From assembly GCA_965207275.1 (NCBI GenBank), contig CBDBMH010000002.1:434001-498000 (forward strand): a stretch of 64,000 nt of DNA, given 5' to 3'. The stretch is from Bin22 sp965207275. Its GTDB lineage: Bacteria > Chloroflexota > Dehalococcoidia > Lucifugimonadales > UBA3495. Within the stretch, counting starts at the first letter, position 1; each line of letters opens with the position of its first letter. The notes beneath the pieces are model-generated. The model was not told the DNA's origin, made no database searches, and saw nothing but the letters and a program-made list of their open reading frames with translations. Shown in pieces: positions 37,159 through 46,265 of the stretch. Made by a program: the position numbers and the translations under genes.

Positions 37159-37815
37159 TCACCCAAGGATCCAGGTGGAGGGGGATGAGAACTCTCCCGC
37201 GAAATAATCGCGGACCAGCACCCTTAACCTGGCCCAGTGGTCCCCCAAAGATTCCCTTTCCTCGTCGGAAAGCTGATTGTAGTATTTGCCCAGCATAGGA
37301 AAGCGCCACAGGGGAAACACCCAGAAACCCGGGGCATGGGGACCTGGCTCAGCCTCCCTGGCTATTTCGCCGCTGCTCCCTGTCAATTCCCAGGACTTCA
37401 GCGGCTTCCCCGAATTGGCAATAGCCAGGGCCTCTACCCAGGAGGCCTCCCGCTGTCTGCCGGTAGCATCGTCCAACAAGTGCAGCAGGCGGCGGCGGCG
37501 CTCATTGTCGTCGGCCGCCGGACCGGCAAAACGATGGGTATAGCGGCTTTCCCAGTTGGCCCCCAGGTAAGGCACCACCAGTCCGCCGTCAGTTGCAATA
37601 ACCAGCATTCCCGCCAGCCGTGACCATTCCACCGCCTTTTCCATGGCGATGGCCTGGTGAGAGTCGGCGGTTTCGTCAGGGTCGGCGGTCAGGCCGAGAT
37701 CAGCGGGGGTGACCGGACTCAAAGGCAACCCCTCCAGCAAAACCCGCAGAGAGCGCTGCTTGGCCGGATTGCCCGTGGCCAGCAGGATGGGAGTTGGGAT
37801 GTTGGAATCGGCCAT
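37159..37815 (-). CDS. HAM1/RdgB-like non-canonical purine NTP pyrophosphatase
   Basis: 218 residues from the ATG at 37815. ILLATGNPAKQRSL is the N-terminal substrate loop, AMEKAVEW and VIATDGGLVVPYLG match the metal-binding region (TDGGL replacing the usual DDSGL), and THRFAGPAADD follows as in the family. The C terminus diverges from standard RdgB, so it may act on another nucleotide. It begins 17 bp after the cyclase-family gene, so the two are co-transcribed. House-cleaning of ITP/XTP is the default role. Confidence 0.7.
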   Translation of the reverse strand: MADSNIPTPILLATGNPAKQRSLRVLLEGLPLSPVTPADLGLTADPDETADSHQAIAMEKAVEWSRLAGMLVIATDGGLVVPYLGANWESRYTHRFAGPAADDNERRRRLLHLLDDATGRQREASWVEALAIANSGKPLKSWELTGSSGEIAREAEPGPHAPGFWVFPLWRFPMLGKYYNQLSDEERESLGDHWARLRVLVRDYFAGEFSSPSTWILG

Positions 37816-37832
37816 TGGCGCGGAACGGTTGG

Positions 37833-38507
37833 CTAAAGGATGCGGGCCACAGCCCGGGCGGCTGCGCCGTCGCCGTCCTTCAGCTTGATGGGCAGCGCCC
37901 ACAGTTCAAACTCACGGCCTACCAGCTGGTCCAGGTTAATCAGGTTTTCGATAAGGGGGATGCCCTGTCCCAGCAGCAGGCGGTGGACGGGAAAGTCGTG
38001 AATGGTGGATTGGGGCGTGGCCGGATGCTTGTCGATGGGGAAATCCACCGACACGGCATTGACGCCGTTGTCAGCCAGGTAGGCGGCTCCCTTAGTGCTG
38101 AGGTAAGGGCCCTGGGAATAGAACCTGAAAGCCCCGGATTCGGCGGCGGCCCACCCCGTAAACAGCACCACGATCTTGTCCTTCACCGCCTCGGGACTCC
38201 CTCCGGCATTCTGCAGGTCCTCCACCGAAATGGCTGTCAAACCCTTGGCCACCGCGCGCAGGTCCAGCAACAGCGCCGGCCCCATGTAACGGTTCAGGGG
38301 CATATTCTCCACCGTAGTTCCGTCGGCGTGGAAGTGGTAGGGGGCGTCCACGTGGGTGCCGATGTGGGTGGCCAGGGTCAGCTTGGTATTGGACCGCGCG
38401 TGGGACTCGTGAGTATGCAGGGGCTCGGTGCAAACCCCAATCAATCCCGGCACCGGCACAACCCGGTCGCTGCCCAGGGTGAGTGTAAGGTCAATCAGCT
38501 CAGTCAA
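37833..38507 (-). CDS. Cyclase-family (kynurenine formamidase-like) hydrolase
   Basis: 224 residues from a TTG at 38507 behind GAGGACACAAGAT. The metal site HIGTHVDAPYHFH is the hallmark of the cyclase/formamidase family, with a later His/Glu region (FPVHRLLL). Members hydrolyse N-formylkynurenine, isatin, or act in polyketide cyclisation. No tryptophan degradation gene is adjacent. Forms a pair with the HAM1-like gene downstream. Confidence 0.88.
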   Translation of the reverse strand: MTELIDLTLTLGSDRVVPVPGLIGVCTEPLHTHESHARSNTKLTLATHIGTHVDAPYHFHADGTTVENMPLNRYMGPALLLDLRAVAKGLTAISVEDLQNAGGSPEAVKDKIVVLFTGWAAAESGAFRFYSQGPYLSTKGAAYLADNGVNAVSVDFPIDKHPATPQSTIHDFPVHRLLLGQGIPLIENLINLDQLVGREFELWALPIKLKDGDGAAARAVARIL

Positions 38508-38682
38508 ATCTTGTGTCCTCGTTCTTTTGGATCACTTCTTGGGTGGTGGAATTATCGGGGCCGGGGCAAAATATCTTGGACGTTCGCCCCAACTTTGTTT
38601 CCAGTTTGAAAGCTCGCAGCCACTCTTCTCCAAGCCTGCCAAAAACGGGCTTACCGATGCTCAATCAATGCGAAATTACGGA

Positions 38683-39441
38683 TTACTGGCGATGGGCCGG
38701 CGACCCGACGCACGCTTCAATGGCCGCTTCCCACTCATCCAAGTCAAAGAAGTGGGGGCCAGCCCCGCCGCGATAGGCCACCCGGCCGTCGGTTCCCATC
38801 AGGTAAAGCCGCTCCGGCGCCGCTCCGTAGGCTTCGTCAACCGCGTTGTCCATTTCCTCAATCAGGACGGGCAAACCAATGTGCAGGTCAATACTGCAAG
38901 CCTGGGCCACGTCCTCCCGTTCCTCGTAGCTCCGGTGTTGGCGGAAAAGGACGCCTTCCTGGATATTGCTGTCCGTTTGCCATCCGTCAGTGGGGTGGGC
39001 CTCCTGGACATACACCACAAAGAACTCCACCCGGTCCTGGTACCGGTTAAAGACTTCCGTCATGCGCTCAGACTGGGCGCGGAAGGGCGGTCAAGTATAG
39101 CTCCCAAAGGCCAGGGCCACCGGCCGCTTGCCCCTGAATTCCGACAGGCGCACCCGCTCCTCAGATCCCAGTCGCTTCAGGTTAAAGTCGTCGGGAAATT
39201 CGCCAACCCTGGGCCCGGTCTCGTCCCGCGCCAAGGTGGCTTCCAGGGCCCGGCGGACTTCTTCCGGCAGTTCATCCTGCCAGCCTTCCAGGATTTGTCT
39301 GACCGTAATCCGACCCTCGGCCGCCGCAAGGTCGGGGCTGCCGCCCCTGGTTTCCTTGATGGCGCCAATTATCCGGCGCATTGTCTGCCGGTCAGCGTCG
39401 CTCAGCCCGCTGACTGCGCTGTCTCGCTGGGACTTCAGCAT
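38683..39441 (-). CDS. Deiodinase-like thioredoxin-fold selenoprotein (in-frame UGA = Sec)
   Basis: 252 residues when TGA at 39091-39093 is read as selenocysteine (residue 117). The ATG at 39441 follows GGGAGGTCGTT; an upstream extension lies in a dispersed repeat. Residues 1-75 are helical; 85-245 form a thioredoxin-fold domain. The peptide VALAFGSYT-Sec-PPFRAQSER places Sec exactly where iodothyronine deiodinases have FGSCT-Sec-PPF and bacterial homologues have Cys. Downstream sequence stays in frame and family-like: FFVVYVQEAHPTDGW and RLYLMGTDGRVAYRGG. A SECIS-like hairpin follows the UGA. Likely a thiol or peroxide oxidoreductase; iodide chemistry is not implied. Conventional annotation would split this into two genes. 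Confidence 0.88.
39054..39085 (-). promoter_or_regulatory. Candidate bacterial SECIS hairpin
   Basis: Starting five bases after the UGA, CTTCCG (39085-39080) pairs with CGGAAG (39059-39054), and CGC pairs with GCG above it, closing a nine-base loop CCAGTCTGA that contains a G-U pair of bases; five bases CATGA bulge on the 3' side. The loop begins 15 bases from the UGA, the distance range expected for SelB recognition in bacteria. Confidence 0.65.
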
Positions 39442-39499
39442 AACGACCTCCCGGTATCCACTGGATCCGGTATCCACCGGATATGAAACCTCTGAACCA

Positions 39500-39541
39500 G
39501 TCCCTTCCCCTTTTGTTGGGGGAAGGTCAGGATGGGGTGAA
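39500..39541 (+). repeat. CCCTTCTCC-family dispersed repeat
   Basis: Copy between the selenoprotein gene and the sulfite oxidase gene. Its translated minus strand makes an artefactual N-terminal extension of the selenoprotein. Confidence 0.65.
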
Positions 39542-39582
39542 AGCGCGATGATCACTCTTTGCCTTGGATGGACGCTTCCGGC

Positions 39583-40689
39583 CTACTCCACCTGCACGTC
39601 CACCGGGAACACCATGTTATTGCCATACCCCCGGCCGTCCCACTGGTTGGGGAACTCCATAGGCTGGGTCTCGCCCAGGTTGTTGGTGGCGCGGGACATC
39701 AACGTATGTCGCCCCGGTCCCTTCGGCCGCCACTGATACTGCCAACGGAACCAGGCGTAGGAGCTGGCGCGGGGCGCCAGGGTGGCCAGGTCCCAGGTCT
39801 TCCCGCCGTCGGTGCTGACCTCTACCTTCACCACCTCTTCCTCTCCCGACCAGGCGGCGCCGGCCAGGGTGTAGCCGCCCACCGGGACAGTCTCTCCGGG
39901 CGCCGGACTGGTGATGATGGACTTGACCTTCATCTTGGTATGGTAGGTGTAGTACTCCGGGCTGTCCGGGCCGTTCTGGGTCATGTACCGTTCCGACTGG
40001 TAAAAGCCGTCAAACTTCTTGTCCAGTACGTGGATGCCCACCAGCCATTTGACCGAGTTCATCCCGTACCAGCCCGGCACCACCAGCCGCAGCGGGTAGC
40101 CGTGGTTCAGGGGCAGCGGTTCGCCGTTCATCTCGTAGGCCAGCATGGTGTCGGGATGCAGAGCCTTGGCGATGGGCAGGCTGCGCTCGTAAGTAACTTC
40201 CGGGGGATCGCCCACCGTTTCGTCGGGACCGTGGTCGGCGCCCTCGAACATTACCTCCACGGCTGAGGCCTTGACGCCGGCCCGCGCCAGCAGGTCCTTC
40301 AGGGAAATGCCGGCCCACTCGGCGTTGCCCATAATGCCGTGGCCCTTGATCATTTCCATGACCGAACCCGTGCGGGTGGCCTTGGCCCAGTAGTCGGGCA
40401 CCGGGCTGTTGCCGCAGCATTCAAATGTGACCTGGAAACGCTGTTGGGCCATTCCCAGGACCTCGTCGAAGGACAGGCTCAGGGGCGTTTCCACTTCGCC
40501 GTCCACCACCAGCCGGTAGGTATTGATGTCAATTTCGGGGCAGTCGGTCCAGTGGTTGCGGATATAGAACAGGTCGTTGGGAACTACTTCCTGCTGCAGG
40601 GCCTCGGGCGGCGCCGCCCAGGTGCGGTACCCGGCGTTGGTGGGAATCAGCTGGGGCTTGATCTCGGTTCGCAAGCTTCGGGTTGCCAT
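39583..40689 (-). CDS. Molybdenum sulfite oxidase-family protein
   Basis: 368 residues from the ATG at 40689 behind AGGAGGCCGAGA. The oxidoreductase molybdopterin domain carries the Mo-coordinating cysteine in FECCGNSPVP (Cys91), LAYEMNGEPLPLNHGYPLR, and GYYGMNSVKW-like WYGMNSVKWLVGI. The C-terminal half is a Mo-co dimerisation domain (VSTDGGKTWDLATL, TLMSRATNNLGETQP). No Tat signal is visible, so it may be cytoplasmic, unlike SorA. It probably oxidises sulfite to sulfate; nitrate reduction-type relatives are the alternative. Neighbours handle sulfur compounds. Confidence 0.9.
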   Translation of the reverse strand: MATRSLRTEIKPQLIPTNAGYRTWAAPPEALQQEVVPNDLFYIRNHWTDCPEIDINTYRLVVDGEVETPLSLSFDEVLGMAQQRFQVTFECCGNSPVPDYWAKATRTGSVMEMIKGHGIMGNAEWAGISLKDLLARAGVKASAVEVMFEGADHGPDETVGDPPEVTYERSLPIAKALHPDTMLAYEMNGEPLPLNHGYPLRLVVPGWYGMNSVKWLVGIHVLDKKFDGFYQSERYMTQNGPDSPEYYTYHTKMKVKSIITSPAPGETVPVGGYTLAGAAWSGEEEVVKVEVSTDGGKTWDLATLAPRASSYAWFRWQYQWRPKGPGRHTLMSRATNNLGETQPMEFPNQWDGRGYGNNMVFPVDVQVE

Positions 40690-40799
40690 TCTCGGCCTCC
40701 TGAAAGGGGGTTGCATGAGGTAGACCTGAACGCTGAAATCACAAACAGGCGGAGACTACTTGTGACTAATTTAACACAGAGTTAGCAGAAGTCGCAGAC

Positions 40800-41150
40800 T
40801 TATTCCAGGTACTCGGTGTCCTGATCCGTCGTGGGATACATTACCAGCAGCCGGACGGGGATCCACAGCTTGTTGACCAGCTTGTGGGGCACGTGCGGCG
40901 GAGCGAACAGGGTACAGCCGGCCCGCACCGTTTGCAGTTCGTCCCCGATGATCAGCTGCACCGCCCCGGCCAGCACCATTATGGCCTCGTCGGTAGAGTG
41001 GGTATGCAGCCGTCCCTCCCAGCCAGGATGTAACTCGACCTCTTTAACCGTCAGGGAGACTGCGCCCTGGTCAGCAGAAACAAAGGTGCGTTCAGCCTTG
41101 TACTCCACTGGCGCCGGCATCCTGACGGTACTGTGTTCGATGATGGGCAT
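40800..41150 (-). CDS. Small cupin protein
   Basis: 116 residues behind GAGGAATACTA. A single cupin barrel: motif 1 GWEGRLHTHSTDEAIMVLAG and motif 2 GCTLFAPPHVPHKLVN hold the expected histidines and glutamate for a metal. Enzymatic or sensory role not known. It lies between the rhodanese and sulfite oxidase genes on the same strand, gaps of about 110-170 bp. Confidence 0.8.
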   Translation of the reverse strand: MPIIEHSTVRMPAPVEYKAERTFVSADQGAVSLTVKEVELHPGWEGRLHTHSTDEAIMVLAGAVQLIIGDELQTVRAGCTLFAPPHVPHKLVNKLWIPVRLLVMYPTTDQDTEYLE

Positions 41151-41319
41151 TAGTATTCCTCAGAATCTCCAGGATGTAGTTTCTCCCTCTTCAGAAGAGC
41201 CCCGCTAAGCATCATTGCGCCTTCCACCCGGAACAGGGTAAGGCCGGAAACGGGGAGACAGTTCCTCCAAAAGCCTCCGACGGAACCGGGAAGCTCATTG
41301 AACCGGCGGTACCAGCAAA

Positions 41320-42912
41320 TCAGGCCTCAGTGTACTTCTCCCCCAGCGCCGTCTCCCACCTCAGGTAATTCATCATGTCGGCATAGTTCCGGTCCGGGCC
41401 GCTGGCCACCAGGTCGGTGGGCGGACTCATAACTCCCGAAAGCCCCGTTTCCACCGCCAGGCCGGCCGCCCTCCAGGCATTCATTCCCCCGGCCAGCACC
41501 GTAACGTCGGCATATCCCAGTCCCCGCAGAGTGGCTGCCGCAAAAACCGAGTTCTGCCCGTCGCGGCAGGTAACCGTAACCGGCGCCGCCTTGTCCGGCG
41601 CCAGGGCGCTGACCTGCAGTTCCAGCCAACCCCTGGACACCCAGCGCGCTCCAGGCACGTGACCCTGGGCAAAATCGCCGCTGGTATCCACGAAAATAAT
41701 TGCGGAATTGGTGGTAGCCGCCCGCCCCCGCTCCAGTTCCTTTAACGAAATTTCCCTGGCCTGGGCTTTGGCATCCTCCATGCCCAGGACCGGCTCCGCC
41801 GGAGCGCCGGTTTCCACGTCCAGCCCGGCGGCGGCCCAGGCCCCTACCCCACCGGCCACGGCGTACACCTCTTCGTGGCCCAGTTGGCGGTACCACGATG
41901 CGGTAAGGGTGGCCCGCACCTTGTCATCGCACGCAAATATAATGGGCGTGTTCCTGACCACCGCCACTTCGTCGGAACGCTGCACCGCCTGTCCGCCGGG
42001 GAACCACCGGAAGCCCGGAATATGGCCCTCGGTGTACTCCGCGGTTGTGCGCACGTCCACAAAATAGACGGTCTCAGCCTTGCTTCGTTCCATCATCTCC
42101 TGCAGACCCGGAATGTCCAGGTAGCGTACGCCGTCCTCCTCTGCTAGCCGGTCGGCGTAGGCCTCGGCCTCCGCCAGGCCCTCGGCGGAGGGCTGGGGCA
42201 GCTGAACCCGGTCCGCTCCGGATTCCAGATCGTAACCGGCCAATACCCAGCCCGACGTCCCATTCTTCAGTCCAAAGACGTTCTGGCGGCCCATGCGCTG
42301 CAGGACCCGGGTGCCGATAATGCTGCGGGTGCGTCCCGCGCAGTTCACGATCACCGTGGTATCCGGGTCCAGTTCCGCAGTGATGTCGGTGATACGCAGG
42401 GCCAGTTCGCCTCCGGGAACGCTCCGTCCCCCGGGGATGCAGAACCGGCGATACTCTTCCGGTGTGCGAGTATCCAATATAACCAGCTTGTCGCCCCGCT
42501 CAATGCGTTCGTGCAGGTCGGCGGCGTCAATCTCCGGCACGTGGTGGACCACCTCCATCCTCTCGCCGAAGTCCTTGCTGGGCACGTTGACACCCCACTC
42601 GGTAGGGTAGTCCAGGCTGGCCCAGCGGTTAATGCCCCCTTCCAGCACCGATACGTTGGAATACCCCAATCCCTTCAGCGTACCGGCGGCCAACGCCGCC
42701 CGCCGGCCGTCGTCGTCGCACAGGATGATGTGGGCTCCGAGGTGGGGCGCCGACGCAGCGATACGGAACTCCAGCTCCCTGCGGGGTATCAGGCTGGAAC
42801 CCGGTATGTGGGTGCTGTTGTATTCGCCGGCCTCGCGCACGTCGATCAGGGCGAATGATTCGTTGCCCTCCAGCAGGGAGGCAACAGCCTCGGCGGAGAC
42901 TTGCTGGGACAT
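41320..42912 (-). CDS. Four-domain rhodanese (sulfurtransferase)
   Basis: 530 residues behind GAGGTGAACAGAAT. Four rhodanese repeats: about 1-105, 125-235, 275-375, and 385-490. Each has the DxR/T...GHIPG strand (ALIDVREAGEYNSTHIPG in the first) and a cysteine at the active loop: CDDDGR, CAGRTR, CDDKVR, and CRDGQN. The second loop is the most canonical; the others may be weak or specialised. Rhodaneses move sulfane sulfur between thiols, cyanide, and sulfite. Between a cupin and a thiol dioxygenase-like gene, so a role in persulfide or thiosulfate handling is likely. Cytoplasmic, no signal peptide. Confidence 0.92.
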   Translation of the reverse strand: MSQQVSAEAVASLLEGNESFALIDVREAGEYNSTHIPGSSLIPRRELEFRIAASAPHLGAHIILCDDDGRRAALAAGTLKGLGYSNVSVLEGGINRWASLDYPTEWGVNVPSKDFGERMEVVHHVPEIDAADLHERIERGDKLVILDTRTPEEYRRFCIPGGRSVPGGELALRITDITAELDPDTTVIVNCAGRTRSIIGTRVLQRMGRQNVFGLKNGTSGWVLAGYDLESGADRVQLPQPSAEGLAEAEAYADRLAEEDGVRYLDIPGLQEMMERSKAETVYFVDVRTTAEYTEGHIPGFRWFPGGQAVQRSDEVAVVRNTPIIFACDDKVRATLTASWYRQLGHEEVYAVAGGVGAWAAAGLDVETGAPAEPVLGMEDAKAQAREISLKELERGRAATTNSAIIFVDTSGDFAQGHVPGARWVSRGWLELQVSALAPDKAAPVTVTCRDGQNSVFAAATLRGLGYADVTVLAGGMNAWRAAGLAVETGLSGVMSPPTDLVASGPDRNYADMMNYLRWETALGEKYTEA

Positions 42913-43154
42913 ATTCTGTTCACCTCAACCTGTCTGATACTAAGTAGTCCCCCGTGCGCCCCTGGCGGGGATTCAGGGGGACTACGCTTGAATGCCTGAG
43001 GAAGCTCTGAACGACTCCTCTACCTTCTCGATCTTATAAGCTTCGAGGCTGTACCGAACTGGATTCGGGGATGGGGCAGGCCATCAATCAGCCGCTTCCG
43101 TCGCCCGCGCCGGCGCCGCTCTATCTCCGCTTCGAGTCTATTTCCCGACTCCGT

Positions 43155-43739
43155 CTAGCAATTGTCGTACTTCTCAGTTGCAAAGGGCGTAATCTTTCCC
43201 GTCTCCAGGTTATAGCGGCAGCGGTTCAGGCCCCGCAAGTCGTCGCCGTAAACGTGGATTTCCACGGTGGGGCGATCGGTAAAGTTGTCCATCTGGTGAA
43301 TCTCGTCCACTTCGGGAATGAGGAGCGTGATCTCGCCCGAGGTGAACTCCACGCTGCGGTCCCTTTCCAGCCTGGCGTAACCCTCCACGGACCGGTCGTC
43401 CACCCGCCGGAATCGGGTCTCGGTCAAGTGGTCGCCCATCACCCCGATCATGCCCCACGTGCCGTGGTCATGGGGCGACGCGTGGTCGCCGGGGCCCCAA
43501 ACCACCGACGTTATCAGCAGCCCGCTGTCACCCTGATAGAGGGCATAGGAGCCGTGGTTGCTGCGGGCGCCCCGTCCCACCGGCTCCAGGTACTGCTGGG
43601 GAATGGCGGCGGGATTGGCAATCAGCTTCTCCAAGTACGAAGATCCGTGGTCGAAAATGTGGTGCTGGCCGGGTTGCTCCTTCAGCAGCGCCTCCATGTC
43701 ATGAATGAATTCGTCCAGCGAATACTTGACAGTAGCCAT
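43155..43739 (-). CDS. Cysteine dioxygenase-type thiol dioxygenase
   Basis: 194 residues from the ATG at 43739 behind CAGGAGGGTGTCC. The cupin iron site is HASPHDHGTWGMIGVM (His90, His92) with the third ligand in VDEIHQMDN (His148), as in cysteine dioxygenase and 3-mercaptopropionate dioxygenase. It adds O2 to a thiol to make a sulfinate. If the substrate is cysteine, the product feeds sulfite to the sulfite oxidase at 39583. Upstream of the rhodanese by about 240 bp containing nothing else recognisable. Confidence 0.87.
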   Translation of the reverse strand: MATVKYSLDEFIHDMEALLKEQPGQHHIFDHGSSYLEKLIANPAAIPQQYLEPVGRGARSNHGSYALYQGDSGLLITSVVWGPGDHASPHDHGTWGMIGVMGDHLTETRFRRVDDRSVEGYARLERDRSVEFTSGEITLLIPEVDEIHQMDNFTDRPTVEIHVYGDDLRGLNRCRYNLETGKITPFATEKYDNC

Positions 43740-44045
43740 GGACACCCTCCTGAGAAACCCTGGCAAAGAAGCTGGCAACGCCCATTTCGGTGTGGATCAG
43801 ATAGCGGTTACGGGCATTATGGTATTGGCGTATATTGATGTCAAGGAAAAAGACTTGACGGCAGCCTTCGGTTCCAGGTGGCTTGCGGCGGGTAGGGGCG
43901 AGTTTCAAACTCGCCTTTGCCATGCCCCAAGCGCTCTTGCCAGCCAATGCCACCTGAAAGGGAAAGCTAACCGGCTAAAGCCCATTCTGGACTCTCCTCA
44001 CTCCCCTAACCTATAATTTCTGCAGCCTCGTCAGGAGTTACCGCT
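43740..44045. other. Divergent intergenic region with hairpin
   Basis: Between divergently transcribed genes, so it must hold both promoters. GGCGAGTTT (43897-43905) pairs with AAACTCGCC (43907-43915), a relative of the hairpin at 12623-12645. The 43800-43850 part is AT-rich. Confidence 0.5.
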
Positions 44046-45338
44046 ATGGCCGTTTTCCGCCCCTTCCGGGGCTGCCGTTATGTGCCGCAGGTCGCGGGCA
44101 GCTTGGATGACCTGCTCTGCCCCCCCTACGACATGATTGGCCCTGCCCTCAAGGAGTCCCTCCAGGGCCTCAGTCCCTACAACGCCGTCCACCTGGAAGG
44201 AGGGGAGCAGCCCGACCCGTTGAATCCCCAGGCCGGTTACCAGCGCGCGGCCTCCCTGTTCCGTCAATGGCTGGAAAATGGGGCGCTGCGGCAGGAAGAC
44301 GTCCCCTGCTTCTACCTGATGCGGCACACCTACCAGGACCAGGGCGAAATGAAGCAGCAAAGTGGCTTGTTCGGCGGCATCCTGGTGGAAGAATACGGGC
44401 AAGGCTCGGTGCTGCCCCACGAGTTCACCCGCGAACCCGCGGTGCTGGACCGGGTGGCCCTGCTGGAAGCCTCCATGACCCAGTTCAGCCCCCTGATGAC
44501 CCTATACCGGGATGCGGAAAGCGACCTGGCGCCCATCATGGATCAGATAACCGCCGCCGCTCCCGATCTGCAATCCTCGGGCAACCCCGAATGCAACATT
44601 GGCCAGGTCGCCTTGTGGCGTATCTCCGATACCGGCTTGCAACGTCAGATCACCGCCTTCTTCCAGGAACGCCCGGTCTTCCTGGCCGACGGCCACCATC
44701 GCTACGAGGCGGCGCTCAGGTACCGCAGGTCCCGACCCGAATCCTCATCGGACGCCGCTTCCAATTACGTTATGATGTCCCTGACGGAGTTCGACGATGC
44801 CGGCCTCCAGTTGCTCCCTTACCACAAGGTCATCGGCAGCCTTTCGCCGGAGCAGTTGGAAAGACTGGAAGTGAGCCTTCTGGAACTCTTCGATGCCCGG
44901 CCGGTCGACCTGGCCCAGTGTGGTGGCCAGGGCCTGGGACGGATGGTGATTGAAGAGGGACGGAGTCGCCATGCGGTGGGGTTGGTCGGCCCGGAACCGG
45001 ACCAGGCCAGGCTACTGACCCTGCGCGACGGCATAGGCTGGAGGGAGTGGGGCGAACTGGCTGTTTCCGAGGCCTGGCTGCTGGACGAACAGGTCATCAA
45101 GCCAACGCTGGGTGATGACGCCCTCGCCCGCCACGTCGACTACAGCCATGACGCTGAACGCACCACGGACATGGTCACCGGCGGCGCTCAACAACTGGGC
45201 TTCCTCCTGAAGCCCTTCCCCATGGACGCCTTTGAAAGCATCGTCGGTGGCGGCCAACGGCTGCCCTCCAAGTCCACGTTCTTCTATCCCAAGCTTCCCA
45301 CCGGCCTGGTGATCAACCGCCTGGATGGGACCATCTAG
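44046..45338 (+). CDS. DUF1015-family protein
   Basis: 430 residues behind CAGGAGTTACCGCT, the normal length of the family. LLCPPYDMIGP near the start and VFLADGHHRYEAALRYR in the middle are its signatures. The domain contains a conserved Asp-Gly-His-His motif suggestive of an enzyme, but no reaction is known. In other bacteria it neighbours serine or glycerate genes; here a class V aminotransferase of the serine/alanine type is less than 1 kb downstream on the other strand, which fits that link. Confidence 0.92.
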   Translation: MAVFRPFRGCRYVPQVAGSLDDLLCPPYDMIGPALKESLQGLSPYNAVHLEGGEQPDPLNPQAGYQRAASLFRQWLENGALRQEDVPCFYLMRHTYQDQGEMKQQSGLFGGILVEEYGQGSVLPHEFTREPAVLDRVALLEASMTQFSPLMTLYRDAESDLAPIMDQITAAAPDLQSSGNPECNIGQVALWRISDTGLQRQITAFFQERPVFLADGHHRYEAALRYRRSRPESSSDAASNYVMMSLTEFDDAGLQLLPYHKVIGSLSPEQLERLEVSLLELFDARPVDLAQCGGQGLGRMVIEEGRSRHAVGLVGPEPDQARLLTLRDGIGWREWGELAVSEAWLLDEQVIKPTLGDDALARHVDYSHDAERTTDMVTGGAQQLGFLLKPFPMDAFESIVGGGQRLPSKSTFFYPKLPTGLVINRLDGTI

Positions 45339-45675
45339 CAGTACTGATGCGTTCTGACGTGGGCCGGGGATAAACCGTCAGTCCGGCGCAGGCCGGAATC
45401 CGGCAGGTGGTTGAGGACGGGGTCTCTCTCCAGTTTCCTATGGATACGTGCGAAAGTAGGTATGTGGAGTTCTGGGAGGTTGGTTGCTGGAACATGGTCT
45501 ACTGACTGCCAGTCAACCGACGTTAATAGATGAGGATGCCTGCCCCATCAAGGTGAAGGGCCAAAACGGGGGCTAGAAGTCCCCTCATCACGACCCTGTC
45601 GGCGGGAGCGTTGACGGTGGAAGGTCAAGAAGGGGGCCAGGTACCTCGGCCGGGGGAATCCCTCCGGCTTGCCGG
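45339..45675. other. Convergent intergenic gap with dispersed repeat
   Basis: About 45346-45406 repeats the unit seen at 2437-2490 (CTGATGCGTT..., CCGTCAGTCCGGC...GCCGGAATCC). No gene or clear terminator beyond this. Confidence 0.55.
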
Positions 45676-46131
45676 CTATCCCCCTTGCCGCTCCTGGTAG
45701 CGGGAGGTAATAACCTGTTCCGCCAGCCTGCTGTGTTCGGCAATGAAGTATTCCAGGCGCCGGACTTCCGCCAGCCCTTCCAGGGTTTCCCCTTCCAGCC
45801 GCATGCTGCGCTTCAGGTTGGCCAGTGATCGCTTGGCTTCGTCCACCTGCTTCACCGATTCCAGCGCGGCCAGCTCTTCCATGGCCGTCTTCTTAATGGC
45901 AAGCAGCCTGCGCTTGGTGGCTTCCGCGTCCGCCAGCCGTTCTTCAATTTCCCCCATTGATGAGAGTGAAACATCCAGGGGAGTGCGGCCGTAGATCACC
46001 TGGCGGGGCAGCCGCTGCAGTTGGGTCCGGAACTGGCTGATCAGGGCATCCAGTTGCTGTTCCTTGTTCTGCAACTCCGCCAGCGTCATCCGGAGGGTGG
46101 CCATCGTCTGCTGCAACTGGGACATGGACAT
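45676..46131 (-). CDS. Coiled-coil (prefoldin-like) protein, unknown function
   Basis: 151 residues from the ATG at 46131 (TTG two codons earlier possible). Two long helices (about 1-45 and 60-140) flank a short strand-like turn (QVIYGRTPLDVSL), the layout of prefoldin beta-type proteins. No membrane segment. No function is known to me. It lies 130 bp downstream of the aminotransferase on the same strand and may share its transcript. Confidence 0.65.
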   Translation of the reverse strand: MSMSQLQQTMATLRMTLAELQNKEQQLDALISQFRTQLQRLPRQVIYGRTPLDVSLSSMGEIEERLADAEATKRRLLAIKKTAMEELAALESVKQVDEAKRSLANLKRSMRLEGETLEGLAEVRRLEYFIAEHSRLAEQVITSRYQERQGG

Positions 46132-46265
46132 AGGCAAAACCCTGCAAGAAAGATAAAGGCGGCTGCTGGTTCCGGGACTCCACCCGGCGGGGTCCTCTCA
46201 TTGGATTCACCGCGCCGCTTGGGGCAATGCCGCCCCCGAATGTTTCAGTCGCCTTTTTCGAAGTC

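Noticed and set aside
39091..39093. TGA in the deiodinase-like gene as an ordinary nonsense mutation or frameshift
   Set aside because: No frame change is needed, the codon is at the catalytic position, and a SECIS-like hairpin follows.
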